This document shows, piece after piece, positions 54,459 to 64,000 of a stretch of DNA of 64,000 bases. The stretch's first letter is position 1; the number at the start of each line of letters is the position of its first letter. This DNA is from Pseudevernia furfuracea. Its lineage: Eukaryota; Ascomycota; Lecanoromycetes; Lecanorales; Parmeliaceae. The stretch covers positions 992,001-1,056,000 of the forward strand of contig JAIUPT010000033.1 in assembly GCA_022315425.1 (NCBI GenBank). The letters are read 5' to 3'. Made by a program: the position numbers and the translations under genes. A model generated the notes under the pieces. That model worked only from the letters and a program-made list of their open reading frames with translations, was not told the origin of the DNA and searched no databases.

Positions 54459-55379
54459 CTATGATGCTGTTTTCTGGCAGTGCGCCTTGTGAGACTTCCA
54501 ATCCGCCTTCTGGCAATCAGGAGAACAGTACTGTACGTTCCTGCAGCCAGCGCACTTCTTGACTGGAGTATCCTTGCCGCACACCTCGCAGCCCGACACT
54601 AGAGCTGGGAGATCAGCGAGTTCATCGGCCACACCTTGGCGTGGGCCCCTTTTTTGGGCGGCACCTGACCCTTATTAGCATGGAATCACAGTCAACGCAC
54701 AACATGCCAGCCACTTACTCAGCATAGCCATGATCAGAGCTTGAGAGCCACTCTCATTATTCACATCACCGATATAGGCGATGTAACCCTGTCCATGCTT
54801 TTGCCAAACCGCTGGAGTCTGTGCCGTGTCGACCCTGTCAGCCGGGAAGACGGAAGACTGAACCCGTGAATCATTTGTTGGAACGTAGACTTTGGCGGCC
54901 GCGTGAACATTGGTCAAGTGCACAGCTTTCATGCTATATGACTGCTCGAGCGTGTTGAAAGCCTCATTGCCAAAGATAGGTGCGATAGCAGGATTCAACG
55001 CGAAGTTCGTGCGATGATAGTCCCCCCAGCCCCAAGACAGTTCCATGTTTCGGCACATGCTGGCAAAGTCGGGGCCGGAAACAAAGCTGCTGAATAGACA
55101 GGCGAGGATGACTGTGCCGCCAGCTTTGGCATATTCGGAAAGCCTGATTTGGACGTTCTTATACTTCTTTTTGGAAAGGCCACCATCCGTGACAACAATG
55201 GCTTCTGAGTGGGTCAGATGCTCCGTAGTCAAGGAAGTTGTCTTGATGACTGTGTAGTGCTCCGCGAGCTTTTTGCAGAGGCCGATGTAAAGGTCGTTGA
55301 AGATTTCGCCTTGATATTCCTCACCTAGCTGAAGCAAAAGAACCTGGGCTTTATGACCGGCATGATTTCGGTCCGTTAC
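54459..55379 (-). CDS. MYND zinc-finger protein with N-terminal unknown domain (5' end uncertain)
   Basis: Exons 54719-55379 (5' boundary uncertain) and 54459-54664; about 289 codons. The large exon encodes HKAQVLLLQLGEEYQGEIFN, EAIVVTDGGLSKKKY, GGTVILACLFSSFVSGPDF and WGDYHRTNFALNP, a Rossmann-like domain seen with MYND fingers in filamentous fungi. The last exon carries the MYND finger: CEVCGKDTPVKKCAGC, VQYCSPDCQKADWKSHKAHC, with all Cys/His ligands present. MYND domains bind proline-rich partners. No ATG lies in frame at the start of the big exon (a stop precedes it near 55430), so a short upstream exon is needed; MTPQ at 55549-55538 with donor GTCAGG fits in frame but is unproven. Two acceptors six bases apart (AATAAG and GGTCAG) are both in frame for the last exon. 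Confidence 0.78.
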
Positions 55380-55935
55380 CTTTATTTTCTTAAAGTGAAT
55401 GATCCAGTAGATGTGAGTGGTGATGTTTCAACATAAGGCAATCAATTAGAAGAATACGTGATGTGTAAGAAGGATGAATTGAATCCATGGTAGATGCGTG
55501 TGGTATGGGGAGGCTTGTGTTTGACCGAGCCCCTGACTTGCGGGGTCATAGCGTCTGGAAATATGCGACAGTGAATCCAAATTCCAATTGACAGGCTCGA
55601 CAGGTAGAGGGGAAAGTGGAGACGGGATCCATTCCCTGTTGTTTGTCGGGTGATTATCATGGAGACAAGATCGCTCCTACTGAATACGGTATTAAGCATG
55701 AGCCCTAGCCCTAAATTCCGTCCTAGGCCTAGTCTCAACGTGCAAAAATAAGGTACCTAAGGTATTGTGATCGCCACTGCATCGCGCTGAGAGAGCACGA
55801 GGCATTTTCCATCCCCATCAACACTCCCCAACGTCTCTCCCCACTTGGCATTATTCATTTCAAAACCACCTTTCTCCTCACATCCCCACACCATCTCCAC
55901 AACAAACAACTTGGCAAAGACTCCACCCCTTCACC
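55380..55935. promoter_or_regulatory. Divergent region between MYND gene and mitochondrial protein gene
   Basis: 556 bp. Contains the candidate first MYND exon (55538-55549) and, on the other strand, a CAC/CCA-rich leader before 55936. Confidence 0.4.
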
Positions 55936-56764
55936 ATGGCCTCCAAAAGCCTCGCCCCTTGCATGCGCGCTTTCCGCCAAACCTCCACCCTCTCCCCTCT
56001 CCGCACCTCGCGAACGTTTCGATCATCAGCCCGCCTACGAGACGCGACCGCCACCGCAATGCCCGCGCGAAAACCCGTCGGGGCTTTCAGAGGAGGGTGA
56101 GTGACGACCCCCCCCCCCCCCCTCATCCATCGAACGGCCTCCTATCCATCATCATTTGTGATGGAGAAAACCACAGCTGATGGATTTCATCGTCGCGCTG
56201 TGCAGGATGTTCGGCTTCCTGCTCGGTTCCACCCTCGCGGGCGCGGGGACCTACTACTACATCCTGGAGGAGTACAAGGTGTCGAACGAGTTGCTCACGG
56301 AGGATATCTATGTCAGTCGAGATTCTCTTGATGAGTTGTACGAGCGTGTGGCCATCTAGATGCATGCGTTTATTCCTTGGGCCTTTTGGCACGTCTTTGC
56401 GTGGCGTTTGCATTGCGCTGCATCATACATAGGGGGGGGGGGGGCAATCGACGACTGTACGATTACAATAGCATGCATGCAGTGGGCGTTTCTTTTCATG
56501 AAAAATACGAGGCGGTAATAATAATTGGGGGGGGGGGGGTCTGAGGTCTCGGAAGCATGCATTTGTGGGATTATAGAATTTGGGTGACGCTCGTCGATAG
56601 ACTTTCAATGAGATCACACTTTTTTTTTCTTCACTCTTTCCGGAGACCACAAGCTGATTTGTCTTGCATTTACGCAGACTCTTCAAGCGGCGGTGCAGAA
56701 GATTCATACGTATGTTGCAACGTTGGAGGAAAAGATGGATGCGATGGAGAAGAAAAAGAAGTGA
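55936..56764 (+). CDS. Small mitochondrial inner-membrane-type protein, unknown function
   Basis: Exons 55936-56096, 56206-56311, 56678-56764; 117 aa. The N-terminal 50 residues (MASKSLAPCMRAFRQTSTLS, many Arg/Ser/Ala, no acidic residues until the end) look like a mitochondrial targeting peptide. One hydrophobic segment follows (MFGFLLGSTLAGAGTYYYIL), then EEYKVSNELLTEDIY, spliced at phase 0 to TLQAAVQKIHTYVATLEEKMD, a coiled-coil-like C-terminus ending in KKKK. This layout (one membrane segment plus coiled coil) matches a small protein conserved in filamentous fungi that I cannot name. Splice sites are GT..CAG. Both introns carry long homopolymer runs (C15; G13 and G13), unlike any other gene here. 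Confidence 0.75.
56108..56122 (+). repeat. C15 tract in intron 1
   Basis: Fifteen consecutive C, starting 12 nt after the GT donor at 56097. Confidence 0.95.
56432..56539 (+). repeat. Two G13 tracts in intron 2
   Basis: Thirteen consecutive G at 56432-56444 and again at 56527-56539, 82 nt apart inside the 366-nt intron. Confidence 0.95.
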
Positions 56765-57073
56765 CGGTTGTACACAAAGGAACCAAAAGTCAGGAAGGGT
56801 GGCTCCCCTCTACCAGACCTCACAGGGAATCATGACCATCCGCTACGCGTCGGAATATCTAAAGCCATGCATCTCTCGACTCATGCGATCTGTATAAAGA
56901 CACTGGTGGAGTTCAAGGCGTCGCAACATTTTGTTTCATCAGCCTCAGGCATCATGCACATGGGTGTCAATCCAATCAAGACCAGGTATTCATGTCTAGT
57001 ACGCAAAGCCAGGTGTGCATTCTGGCCTGTCGTGATTGCCTTTCTACATTTTGATCGATATGCACACCAATGC
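56765..57073. other. Convergent spacer
   Basis: 309 bp between two convergent stops. Nothing recognised. Confidence 0.45.
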
Positions 57074-58621
57074 CTAAGCTTTTGAGCCTTCTCTTGACCA
57101 CTCGCTCAGTACGTTTTCGAGAACCATCCTCACAACGCTGAGGTCACGATCTGGATCAACCTTCCAGTTGGAGACTGCAATGCGGCTCGCTGGACAATTA
57201 TCCCACATGGTTCCCGACACACACATCGTGGAGCTCGCGTTAATTCTTATAACAAGCGTTTCATTCAGAGCTTTGTTTTTAGCCTTGAACAGCACGATGA
57301 TGAATATGTTCTTGTCGATGCTGGCTCTGCTATTGAAGACATCCTTGGGAAGAAGTTCGAAGTCTGCATGATCAAAGAGGTGGGCAGCCACCGCTCGTGC
57401 GAAGCGGATTTGTCTCTTGAGCATGTCGGCATAGCCCTCACGGCCGTAAGCCATGAGAGTCGCGTACACCGGTAAGCCTCTGAAGCGCCGCGAATTCTCT
57501 ATGCCAATGTTTAATGGCGACTGTATCCTGTCTGTGGCTGCGTTTTTGGTGTTCAGATAGGCGGCGTTCGGATTCTGAAAGACTTGCTGAGCAATGCCAG
57601 GGTGACGGCAGAAGAAGAAGCCACAGTCATAAGGTACGTTCAAAAGCTTATGCCCGTCGCAAGTCACCGAGTCTGCTAAAGTTAAGCCTCGGGCACCTTC
57701 CGCCACGGTTTCAAACTCGGGCAGTCCGTCTAGAAGCCTTGCGAAGAGCCCAAAAGCTCCGTCGACATGCAACCAGGCACCATACTTATCACAAAGGCTC
57801 CTCAAGGCTTGGACTTCTTCAAGACTGTGGGTTGCGAACAAACCCGTGTTGACCTCACCACACGAGATCACGACAATCGAAGCACGGTTATGATGACCCG
57901 ACTTCAGCTGCTGCTCTATCTTCTGCAAATCCAAGGTAACATAGCCATTCAATGGTCCGACTTCATGAACGCAAGCGCGGCCCAGTCCCACAACACTCGA
58001 AGCCTTGAATAAAGAGGAATGCGCCATGGTGGTTAGAATGCCGATTTCCTCCACGCCGGCTATACGACAGGCCTTGAGCAAGCCGAGAGATCCAACGCTC
58101 TCTTCCGAGTCAGGCCCCAAACGGCTCCTGATGCGCTCATGGAGAATGTACTCGCGGCCACAAGCCAGTCCAAGAACATTACTCGCGGTAGCTCCCGTGC
58201 TGAAAACTCCCGACCACTCCTTTTGATCGAAACGCAGGAGATCCATCAGAAGACGCAGCGCCTTGTCCTCGACATCGCTGGCCACCGTTTGGTCGGGCAG
58301 GTGGACTTGGGGGTTCTGATCATAAGTTGAGACCAGATTGTCCGCAACCCTGGCTGCTGGCGTCGTGCCTCCGGTTATGAAGCCATAGTAGTTTGGAGAG
58401 AGGCTTGACGCGTTGAGGGCGGGAACAATGTCCTGCAAGAGATGAGTCGTGGCCGTCTCTATCCCCCGGCCACGCTCTGGAATGTTTTGAAGGAGGGTGG
58501 ACCTTCCGTTTTCCAGTACAGACGGTTCTGGCAGTACGGTGATGGGTTTCTTTTGTAAAATCTCCAACGAGTGGGCGTGGGCGTTTTCCAAACAGGCAAT
58601 GTCCCTGTCATTCTCCATCAT
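57074..58621 (-). CDS. Group II PLP-dependent decarboxylase (aromatic-L-amino-acid/glutamate decarboxylase family)
   Basis: Single-exon, 515 aa, start MMENDRDI (either Met). The fold-type I PLP enzyme motifs are all present: SPNYYGFITGGTTPAARVAD, WSGVFSTGATASNVLGLACG (phosphate-binding), LHVDGAFGLFA (Asp contacting the PLP ring nitrogen, about 280) and DSVTCDGHKLLNVPYDCG, where the Lys after His (about 325) forms the Schiff base. The C-terminal domain ends SNWKVDPDRDLSVVRMVLENVL. Enzymes of this group remove CO2 from amino acids such as Tyr, Trp, Dopa, Glu or diaminobutyrate; the substrate cannot be read from sequence. No tailoring genes flank it, so a link to secondary metabolism is speculative. 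Confidence 0.9.
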   Translation of the reverse strand: MMENDRDIACLENAHAHSLEILQKKPITVLPEPSVLENGRSTLLQNIPERGRGIETATTHLLQDIVPALNASSLSPNYYGFITGGTTPAARVADNLVSTYDQNPQVHLPDQTVASDVEDKALRLLMDLLRFDQKEWSGVFSTGATASNVLGLACGREYILHERIRSRLGPDSEESVGSLGLLKACRIAGVEEIGILTTMAHSSLFKASSVVGLGRACVHEVGPLNGYVTLDLQKIEQQLKSGHHNRASIVVISCGEVNTGLFATHSLEEVQALRSLCDKYGAWLHVDGAFGLFARLLDGLPEFETVAEGARGLTLADSVTCDGHKLLNVPYDCGFFFCRHPGIAQQVFQNPNAAYLNTKNAATDRIQSPLNIGIENSRRFRGLPVYATLMAYGREGYADMLKRQIRFARAVAAHLFDHADFELLPKDVFNSRASIDKNIFIIVLFKAKNKALNETLVIRINASSTMCVSGTMWDNCPASRIAVSNWKVDPDRDLSVVRMVLENVLSEWSREGSKA

Positions 58622-60717
58622 CGTCTAGGCAGTTATTTTAACATGAAAGATAAGTCTGGACTGAACAGCAGAATATGTACCCTTTTCATTATTCTCTTTT
58701 CCTGACCAGACCTGCACGCTGCTCAATAGTCCTTATTGTAGCTACACGAATCCCAATCTCGTATCTAAGATTACTTTACCGTTAGTAAAAGTTAGGGGAT
58801 TCAGCCCTAAGGCTAACGACCCCAAGGTCCGCTCTCGTTCGAAATTTACATGACACTCAAATTTGTATCGTTTTGCGTCCAAGTTTCATCGATTCGGTGT
58901 TACATATGACCTTGTACGCGAATATGCATCTTCCAGTTCTACGGCTGTGGAGTCACAGCCTACTATGTAAGAGCGACCTGACCTGGCATAGCATAGGAAG
59001 GCGACAGAAGTGTTGCCCCTGCGCACCCAAGCTGGATGAGTGGGGTGATGCCTTGTTCCAGCCCGACTTACCTACCTTAGCTACCCCCAGGACATACGCA
59101 CCCTTGAGAGAGAGCCGAACGCATATCCAGACTCAGACCTGTCTCCCATAGGCTCGAGGACCTGCTAGAATGATAGAGCCGAAGTCGGAGTCGGACCTAG
59201 AGGGTAAGCTGAGGTAGCCCGAATCTATTTATAATCCTGTGTTTAAGCATCTGCTACTAAGATTATAGGGAGCATTAGACGGGTGTTCAGAGGTGGCCTC
59301 CGGCCACGCCATCGAGAGCTGTCACTCCCCCGCACTACCTTACGCCTCCGGCGTACCTTAGTCGAAAACAAAATCAAGGCATACCTTGGCCGAATAAAAC
59401 GCCTTTGCTCAACTTCCATGTCAGATGGTGGTTGTCAACATGGGGTGTATTTTCAGGCCAATCCTGGCTTTCTATCAAAACTCCACGATATGTATATGTT
59501 ATTCTTGACATGCCGTTCCTGCATCACCCCTCCTTCGCAGAATCAGGTGCCTAGGGTCAAGCGAATCGGGCCGTTTTTAACATGATGTAGGTGTGGTGTG
59601 TTCTGGATCCTGGTAATGCGGGAGTAGAGTAGAACTTGCCGTCACGCAAAAGCTAATGTAGTGAACCTGTGCGAAGACCATAGTACAACTAAACGTATGC
59701 CCGGTACTATACTTGGACGCCCTTAACCCTCCGACGGCTCTCCGATGTTTCTTGCCGGCATGATACTATCACGACTTGGAGCTTGTGAGGACAGCCCCCT
59801 CCGGCAGGAGCCCTCGGAGAGCTCTCGAAGAGCCAACGAAGGGTCAGAGGGGTCTAGATGACATTTCTCACCTTCACAATATATTAATAGTCCGGGACTA
59901 CTTCAACAAAAGGCATGTACCTATATCGTATCAACTGAAAGCGCAGAATCAAATCTACGACTTGCTCAACTTACATGTTATTACATAACACGCGACGTTG
60001 ACGGAAGCGAAGAAAGCAAGACAATGGGAATTGCCGTCCGGCGTCCGAGCCGTCTTTTACTTCAGGTAAGGTAAGGTAGATGTTAAGGATCAGATAAGGT
60101 TTAGCTACAAATTAGGTACCTACGTACTTGCAATCAGAATTATCAGAGTATTTGATTGGTCCATGGTTGAAATCTAAAATCCGTTTTACTAGATCTTTCT
60201 TTTATTTTTAGGCTTTGTGTAATATAAGGGTAAGGAGCTTGGGACGAAAGTATTGAGTACCCATGAAGCCGCAAGCGCCAAATGCAGTGACACGTGCATC
60301 TGTGTTTTGATTTAGGTCCATCCCTCAATCGCGCGAGTGCTTGGTGCAAAGCTTATTGCAATCACACCAAGCATCCGTAATGCTTGAATGCCCAAGAATG
60401 CCAATATGGGTTCAGTCGCTGCAATGTTTGAAGGCATGAGCGTTGAAATTCTCGCTACTCGATACCTGGATCAGCATAGATCCTGCATCTTAGATACTCT
60501 CTGTCCCAGGCGTCTTACCTCCATCATTGATGGGACGGGATACGTCACATGAAGGCTCGAGGCTGTGAATAGAAACTGTCCACTTGGCAAAAGAGGGGAA
60601 CGATGGGTATAAGAAGGTCTATATCTCGCAGATCAACTTCATCTTTCCTACTCCCATCATCATCAGCAGCATCGAAGAGCACAGAAGCTTCCACTCTACC
60701 CATCTCATCAATTCAAG
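58622..60717. other. Gene-poor accessory spacer
   Basis: 2.1 kb with many stops in all frames. TCCGGCAGGAG, CTCGGAGAGCTCTCGAAGAG and GCCTCCGGCCACGCC words near 59290-59835 give a patchy GC-rich pattern reminiscent of degraded repeats. No gene recognised. Confidence 0.4.
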
Positions 60718-61336
60718 ATGAAGTTCTCAGCCGCACTGCTCTCCCTCGCCCTCCTCCTCCCCTGTTCTATCCTCGCGTCCCCAATTCCGGTGTCTTCGAA
60801 TGGTCTAGGTATGCTTTTTAAAGGAATTTTACCCCTTCGCCCTTACCCTAGTGCATCTTCCATGAGGCATTCCTCCACTGCGGGAGAACTTGCTCTCTCT
60901 CATTGCATTCCCGCGCCCCCATTTCTGCCTCGAAGCACGCAATCACCCTTCTTCTTCTTCCTTATATCGACCCTCTATCTCCGTCCCCATCTCGCCCTCA
61001 CACCTCTCATCATCATCATCATTCCTCACTCCCCCATATCCACCACAATTACCCCACAAACCACTGACACCCCCTCCCCACTACCTAGCCGCCCGCCAGT
61101 CCGACTGCGGCGACACGGACTGCCCTTCCGCTCCCGGCGGCGCGGGTGGAAACCAAGGCCTCTACGATCCCAACAAGGATAATCCGTACAATCCTGAAGA
61201 CCCTCCAGACCCGAGCGCGCCCGAGGACCCTGATGATCCTGGTGATGATGATGGCGACGATGGAGACGATGGAGATGATGGGGGCGATGGCGATGGTGGT
61301 GACGGTGGTGACGGTGGTGGTGATGGGGGGGATTAG
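60718..61336 (+). CDS. Small secreted protein with Asp/Gly-rich acidic tail
   Basis: Exons 60718-60808 and 61089-61336; 112 aa. MKFSAALLSLALLLPCSILAS is a clear signal peptide. The mature part is short: after the intron come ARQSDCGDTDCPSAPGG (two cysteines five residues apart), NQGLYDPNKDNPYNPEDPPD and a tail of about 45 residues made almost only of Asp and Gly, ending at 61336. The 280-nt intron is very pyrimidine-rich (CCTCATC, CCCC words) and ends CTACCTAG. There is no known domain. Possible roles are a wall-associated calcium- or metal-binding peptide or an effector-like secreted protein; neither is shown. The CGATGG/GGTGAT repeats in the DNA of the tail suggest slippage expansion. Confidence 0.7.
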
Positions 61337-62650
61337 ATGGGGCTGGTAGGTTGCAACGAGGGAGAGAGGAGGTGGAGGTGGAGAGGGTATAGAAGAAGAA
61401 ATTGGAGACGGCGGAAGGCTCTCTTGAGGTTATTGAACCTTGTCCGCGATGTCGATTGACTGCCGACGGTACAAACCGTATCGAGAGAATCAAGTAAACT
61501 AGCGGCCGATGATAATTTGGTTGTTGTGTATTTAATAGTGTAAGGAGAAGATCAAGATGACTGAGATTGTTACGGTACCTCTTGCACTTCAGAAAATAGG
61601 CTATGCATTACCGTAATTCGTCCGAGATTTTACAGCATGACATCCTCAGGATACTCGGTTGCCGCTTCAGTATTGAGAGTGCTTGTCCTTCTACCTCCCG
61701 TGGGTGAATGTTCGCATACCCATCAACGTGGCAGACCGAACTCTTGGTAGATTTTCCCTGGCTCCTGCCGTATCAAGTGCCATGAGGCCCAAGATCATCA
61801 TTTTCTGCCCTGCACAGAAGCTCTGGCCCGCTAGAATCTCTGATTTACCGTTTGTGTTACCGAATTAGTGCATCTCGCGTATCCAATCGTTTCCGAAATT
61901 CCTGTAACTTCATGCCAGAAGTATTTGCAAAGTTGCTCCAACCCGCAAATTCTCTGGTATCCCATACGTGTACACCCCCTCAAATCGATACATGTACTCT
62001 ACAACCCTTAGATCGGGTCAGTGTCCGCGAACTCTGGCTCGGCAAACTTCGGTCTGCACTCGAAGAGTCCCTCACACCCCCGAGCTATTAAAGCAGTCCG
62101 ACCCGTTCTACATGCATCAGAATATGCCTCACATTTTTCCATAATGCCCGGGGGATTGATCAACCCGAGAAGTTCCGCGGAAGAACCGATGCATATGTCT
62201 CGGCCGACATGACCGGAGAAATCAATACAAAGCAGTGGAATGAAAACTTGGGGAAGATCGTTTCTTGAAATAGTAGGTCAATCTACAAAAAAAGCAGCCC
62301 GATGAAAAAAGCACCTTACCGAGCAGCTGCGGCTTAATTCTCCGAAGTAAGTACTGCACATTTCACGGAATCATTGATAATTCTTGCTCACTCCGTCGAT
62401 GGATGCTAAAACTCAACGATGATGGTTTTGATTTGGAACGAGATAGACTAGCAAGAGGAGATTTGATTGAAGAAATACCACAATGCGATGTTGCTACCGT
62501 AATCACTCTACATCATTGCGCTTTGCTTTGAATCAAGACCGATGTGAGTTAATGCGTTTACTTTTGAGGGACGGACTGCCTACCTTGCTTGATAATAATT
62601 GTTACTGACTTTCCTAAGGAATATGTTGGATAAAGATAACTATTATTGAG

Positions 62651-62702
62651 TGGACTGAGGAGGTCGGCACTGGACGTGGACTGAGGAGGTCGGCACTGGA
62701 CG
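62651..62702 (+). repeat. 26-bp perfect tandem duplication
   Basis: The 26-bp unit beginning TGGACTGAGGAGGTCGGCAC occurs at 62651-62676 and again, identical, at 62677-62702. Confidence 0.95.
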
Positions 62703-62785
62703 CCAAGATTCCTACGCTAAGACCTCGGAAAGCGTCCCGCCTAAAGAGCTACCTAGAAAATGCGCCTAGAACTCAGCGTGCTCAG

Positions 62786-62827
62786 CTATAGGGTCGCTTT
62801 CCGAAGATAGAGTTAGGGCTACCACTA
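62786..62827 (+). repeat. Dispersed repeat copy B (partner at 26744-26785)
   Basis: A 42-nt gapless match to 26744-26785, beginning CTATAGGGTCGCTTTCCGAA and ending TTAGGGCTACCACTA; 34 of 42 positions identical by eye. Confidence 0.55.
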
Positions 62828-63138
62828 AAAAGGCGGTTCCTCAAACTAATATCGTCTAGAAACTGTTACCGGAACTCATAGCCCTCGGCAAGGTAATAAA
62901 ATAAATAATGAAAAATTATCATCGCGATGTCCCACATTAAAGTAAAGTACACATCTACTTTAGCGTCAATCTTATATGACTGCCGGAATGCGCGGCAATG
63001 GCGCGTATCACGAACCCTCCTGTTCTGACTGCGTAAAATTCAAGTTGAACTCCTCTCACTTTTAGGTATGTCGCAAGCATCTAGATCGGGTCCGAGACCT
63101 TCACAGACAAGTGAGGCGATATGACTTAAACTGCATTA

Positions 63139-64000
63139 ATGGCCGACATCGAGGAAGAAATCCAACCCGAGGCGCCGCTGCAAAGTCAAATGACCCATCA
63201 AGAGGCCCGAAATGGCAGCGGCGAACCGGGCAACGAGAACTTTGGATTGGAAGTACCCCCGGAATACCACAAGAAACGCAGACCTTGGTCCTCTCAAGGT
63301 TTCAAGACAATATTATCACCATCTCCTTTTTTTATCGACTCTCGGCGGGCCTCCAAGGATGACCTCAGCGTCGTTTCTGGTCCCGTCACTCCTAAACGAC
63401 CTAATGTCGTTCCTCGTGGTCTCAGTCTGCAGATGCCACCGAGAGACATCAGCAGCACAAGTACAGCAAATTTGACAAAGCGCATCCCCGTCTCGCCCAA
63501 ACCAGAGACCGCAGCATCATACCCTTCGCCTTCCTCTGTGCTACCCAGGAGATCGCGGGGCTTGGACTTCTCAAGAGCTGCGACAAATCTACATCATTCC
63601 ACACTGGCCGAGTCTTCTCCAGAATCTTCTCCCATTGTTGGGTCTCGAGGCAGCATGATGCCGCGGAAAGGCCTTTTTAGCCCACCAAGCAATCCTAATG
63701 TTCCAGAATCCCCAAATAGCGTACCAAACTCTCTTTGGTCTACGACGGCGATTGCGGAGAAAACAGGCCTATCAAGTTCCGTGGGAAGCTCTAGCGTGAT
63801 GGAGTACGATTCAGGGAGCACATCCTCAGATGGAGATGAAGTTATGGACAATGGGGAAGACGATGATACCATTCACATGACACCATATATCAATCAATTT
63901 GGGAATGGATTTGGCAACCCTTCTGGCTCGGTCGCATCAAGTCCTGGTGGAGACGTGATCGGTGCATTCTCTCCCGCAGCTTCTAAATTGATGAGCTACC
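63139..64000 (+). CDS. Disordered Ser/Pro-rich conserved fungal protein (5' part, runs off window)
   Basis: From ATG 63139 the frame stays open to the last base (287 codons, no stop). The start is MADIEEEIQPEAPLQSQM, then KRRPWSSQGFKTILSPSP. Ser/Pro-rich stretches follow (VSGPVTPKRPNVVPRGLSLQ, RIPVSPKPET), and around residue 140 the segment RGLDFSRAATNLHHSTLAES, which I recognise as conserved in fungal proteins of unknown function. SSPESSPIVGSRG, an acidic patch (DGDEVMDNGEDDD) and GGDVIGAFSPAASKLMSY come next. Many SP/TP sites suggest proline-directed phosphorylation. No folded domain is visible in this part, and the function cannot be assigned. Confidence 0.75.
   Translation, partial: MADIEEEIQPEAPLQSQMTHQEARNGSGEPGNENFGLEVPPEYHKKRRPWSSQGFKTILSPSPFFIDSRRASKDDLSVVSGPVTPKRPNVVPRGLSLQMPPRDISSTSTANLTKRIPVSPKPETAASYPSPSSVLPRRSRGLDFSRAATNLHHSTLAESSPESSPIVGSRGSMMPRKGLFSPPSNPNVPESPNSVPNSLWSTTAIAEKTGLSSSVGSSSVMEYDSGSTSSDGDEVMDNGEDDDTIHMTPYINQFGNGFGNPSGSVASSPGGDVIGAFSPAASKLMSY

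Larger units (their letters stand above)
61337..63138. other. Gene-poor spacer with repeats
   Basis: 1.8 kb. Holds a perfect 26-bp tandem duplication and the second copy of the dispersed 42-nt repeat. No gene recognised. Confidence 0.45.

Noticed and set aside
37917..58621. Secondary-metabolite cluster (P450, MBL-fold, PLP decarboxylase)
   Set aside because: The genes are far apart, separated by housekeeping genes, the P450 is broken, and no backbone synthase is present.
1..64000. CRISPR array, prophage or bacterial operon
   Set aside because: Intron-rich fungal genes throughout; no regularly spaced direct repeats with unique spacers.

Overview
This window is nuclear DNA from a filamentous ascomycete (Pezizomycotina). 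The evidence is many short spliceosomal introns (mostly 38-145 nt, with GT..AG ends and CTRAY-like branch sites), fungal-specific families, and intergenic spacers of 0.2-2 kb with no operon logic. Class or genus cannot be read from the sequence alone. Spliced gene models below were built by hand from reading frame, splice consensus and family knowledge; no search was run.

Left third (1-26.5 kb) is mostly housekeeping: the 3' end of a vacuolar polyphosphate polymerase gene (VTC4-like), REV1 translesion polymerase, a nucleolar FKBP (Fpr3/Fpr4 type), a small conserved fungal protein with an apparent GC-AG intron, a broken NAD-dependent epimerase gene, a secretory-lipase-family hydrolase, a multi-spanning glycosylated membrane protein, MCM4 (replicative helicase), UNG1 (uracil-DNA glycosylase), a small disordered protein, an F-box-like protein and a MICOS subunit of the MIC26/MIC27 family. 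REV1, MCM4 and UNG1 all act on DNA replication or repair and lie within 20 kb, but each has its own promoter.

The middle (26.5-47 kb) is accessory and gene-poor: a decayed retroelement-like stretch, a decarboxylase/amidohydrolase fragment, a second F-box-like gene, two secreted proteins, a P450 pseudogene whose two nonsense codons fit CpA-to-TpA mutation, a metallo-beta-lactamase-fold protein with altered metal ligands, TLS1/C9orf78, and two oppositely oriented halves of what may be one broken gene.

The right part (47-64 kb) holds a six-repeat surface protein, HBS1 (ribosome rescue GTPase), a MYND zinc-finger protein, a small mitochondrial membrane protein with long C and G runs in its introns, a group II PLP decarboxylase, a secreted Asp/Gly-tailed peptide precursor and the start of a disordered protein that runs off the window.

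I found no convincing new multi-gene system. The best leads are the repeat-rich surface protein, the homopolymer-bearing introns, the split/inverted gene relic, the in-frame 51-nt introns and the non-canonical splice sites.
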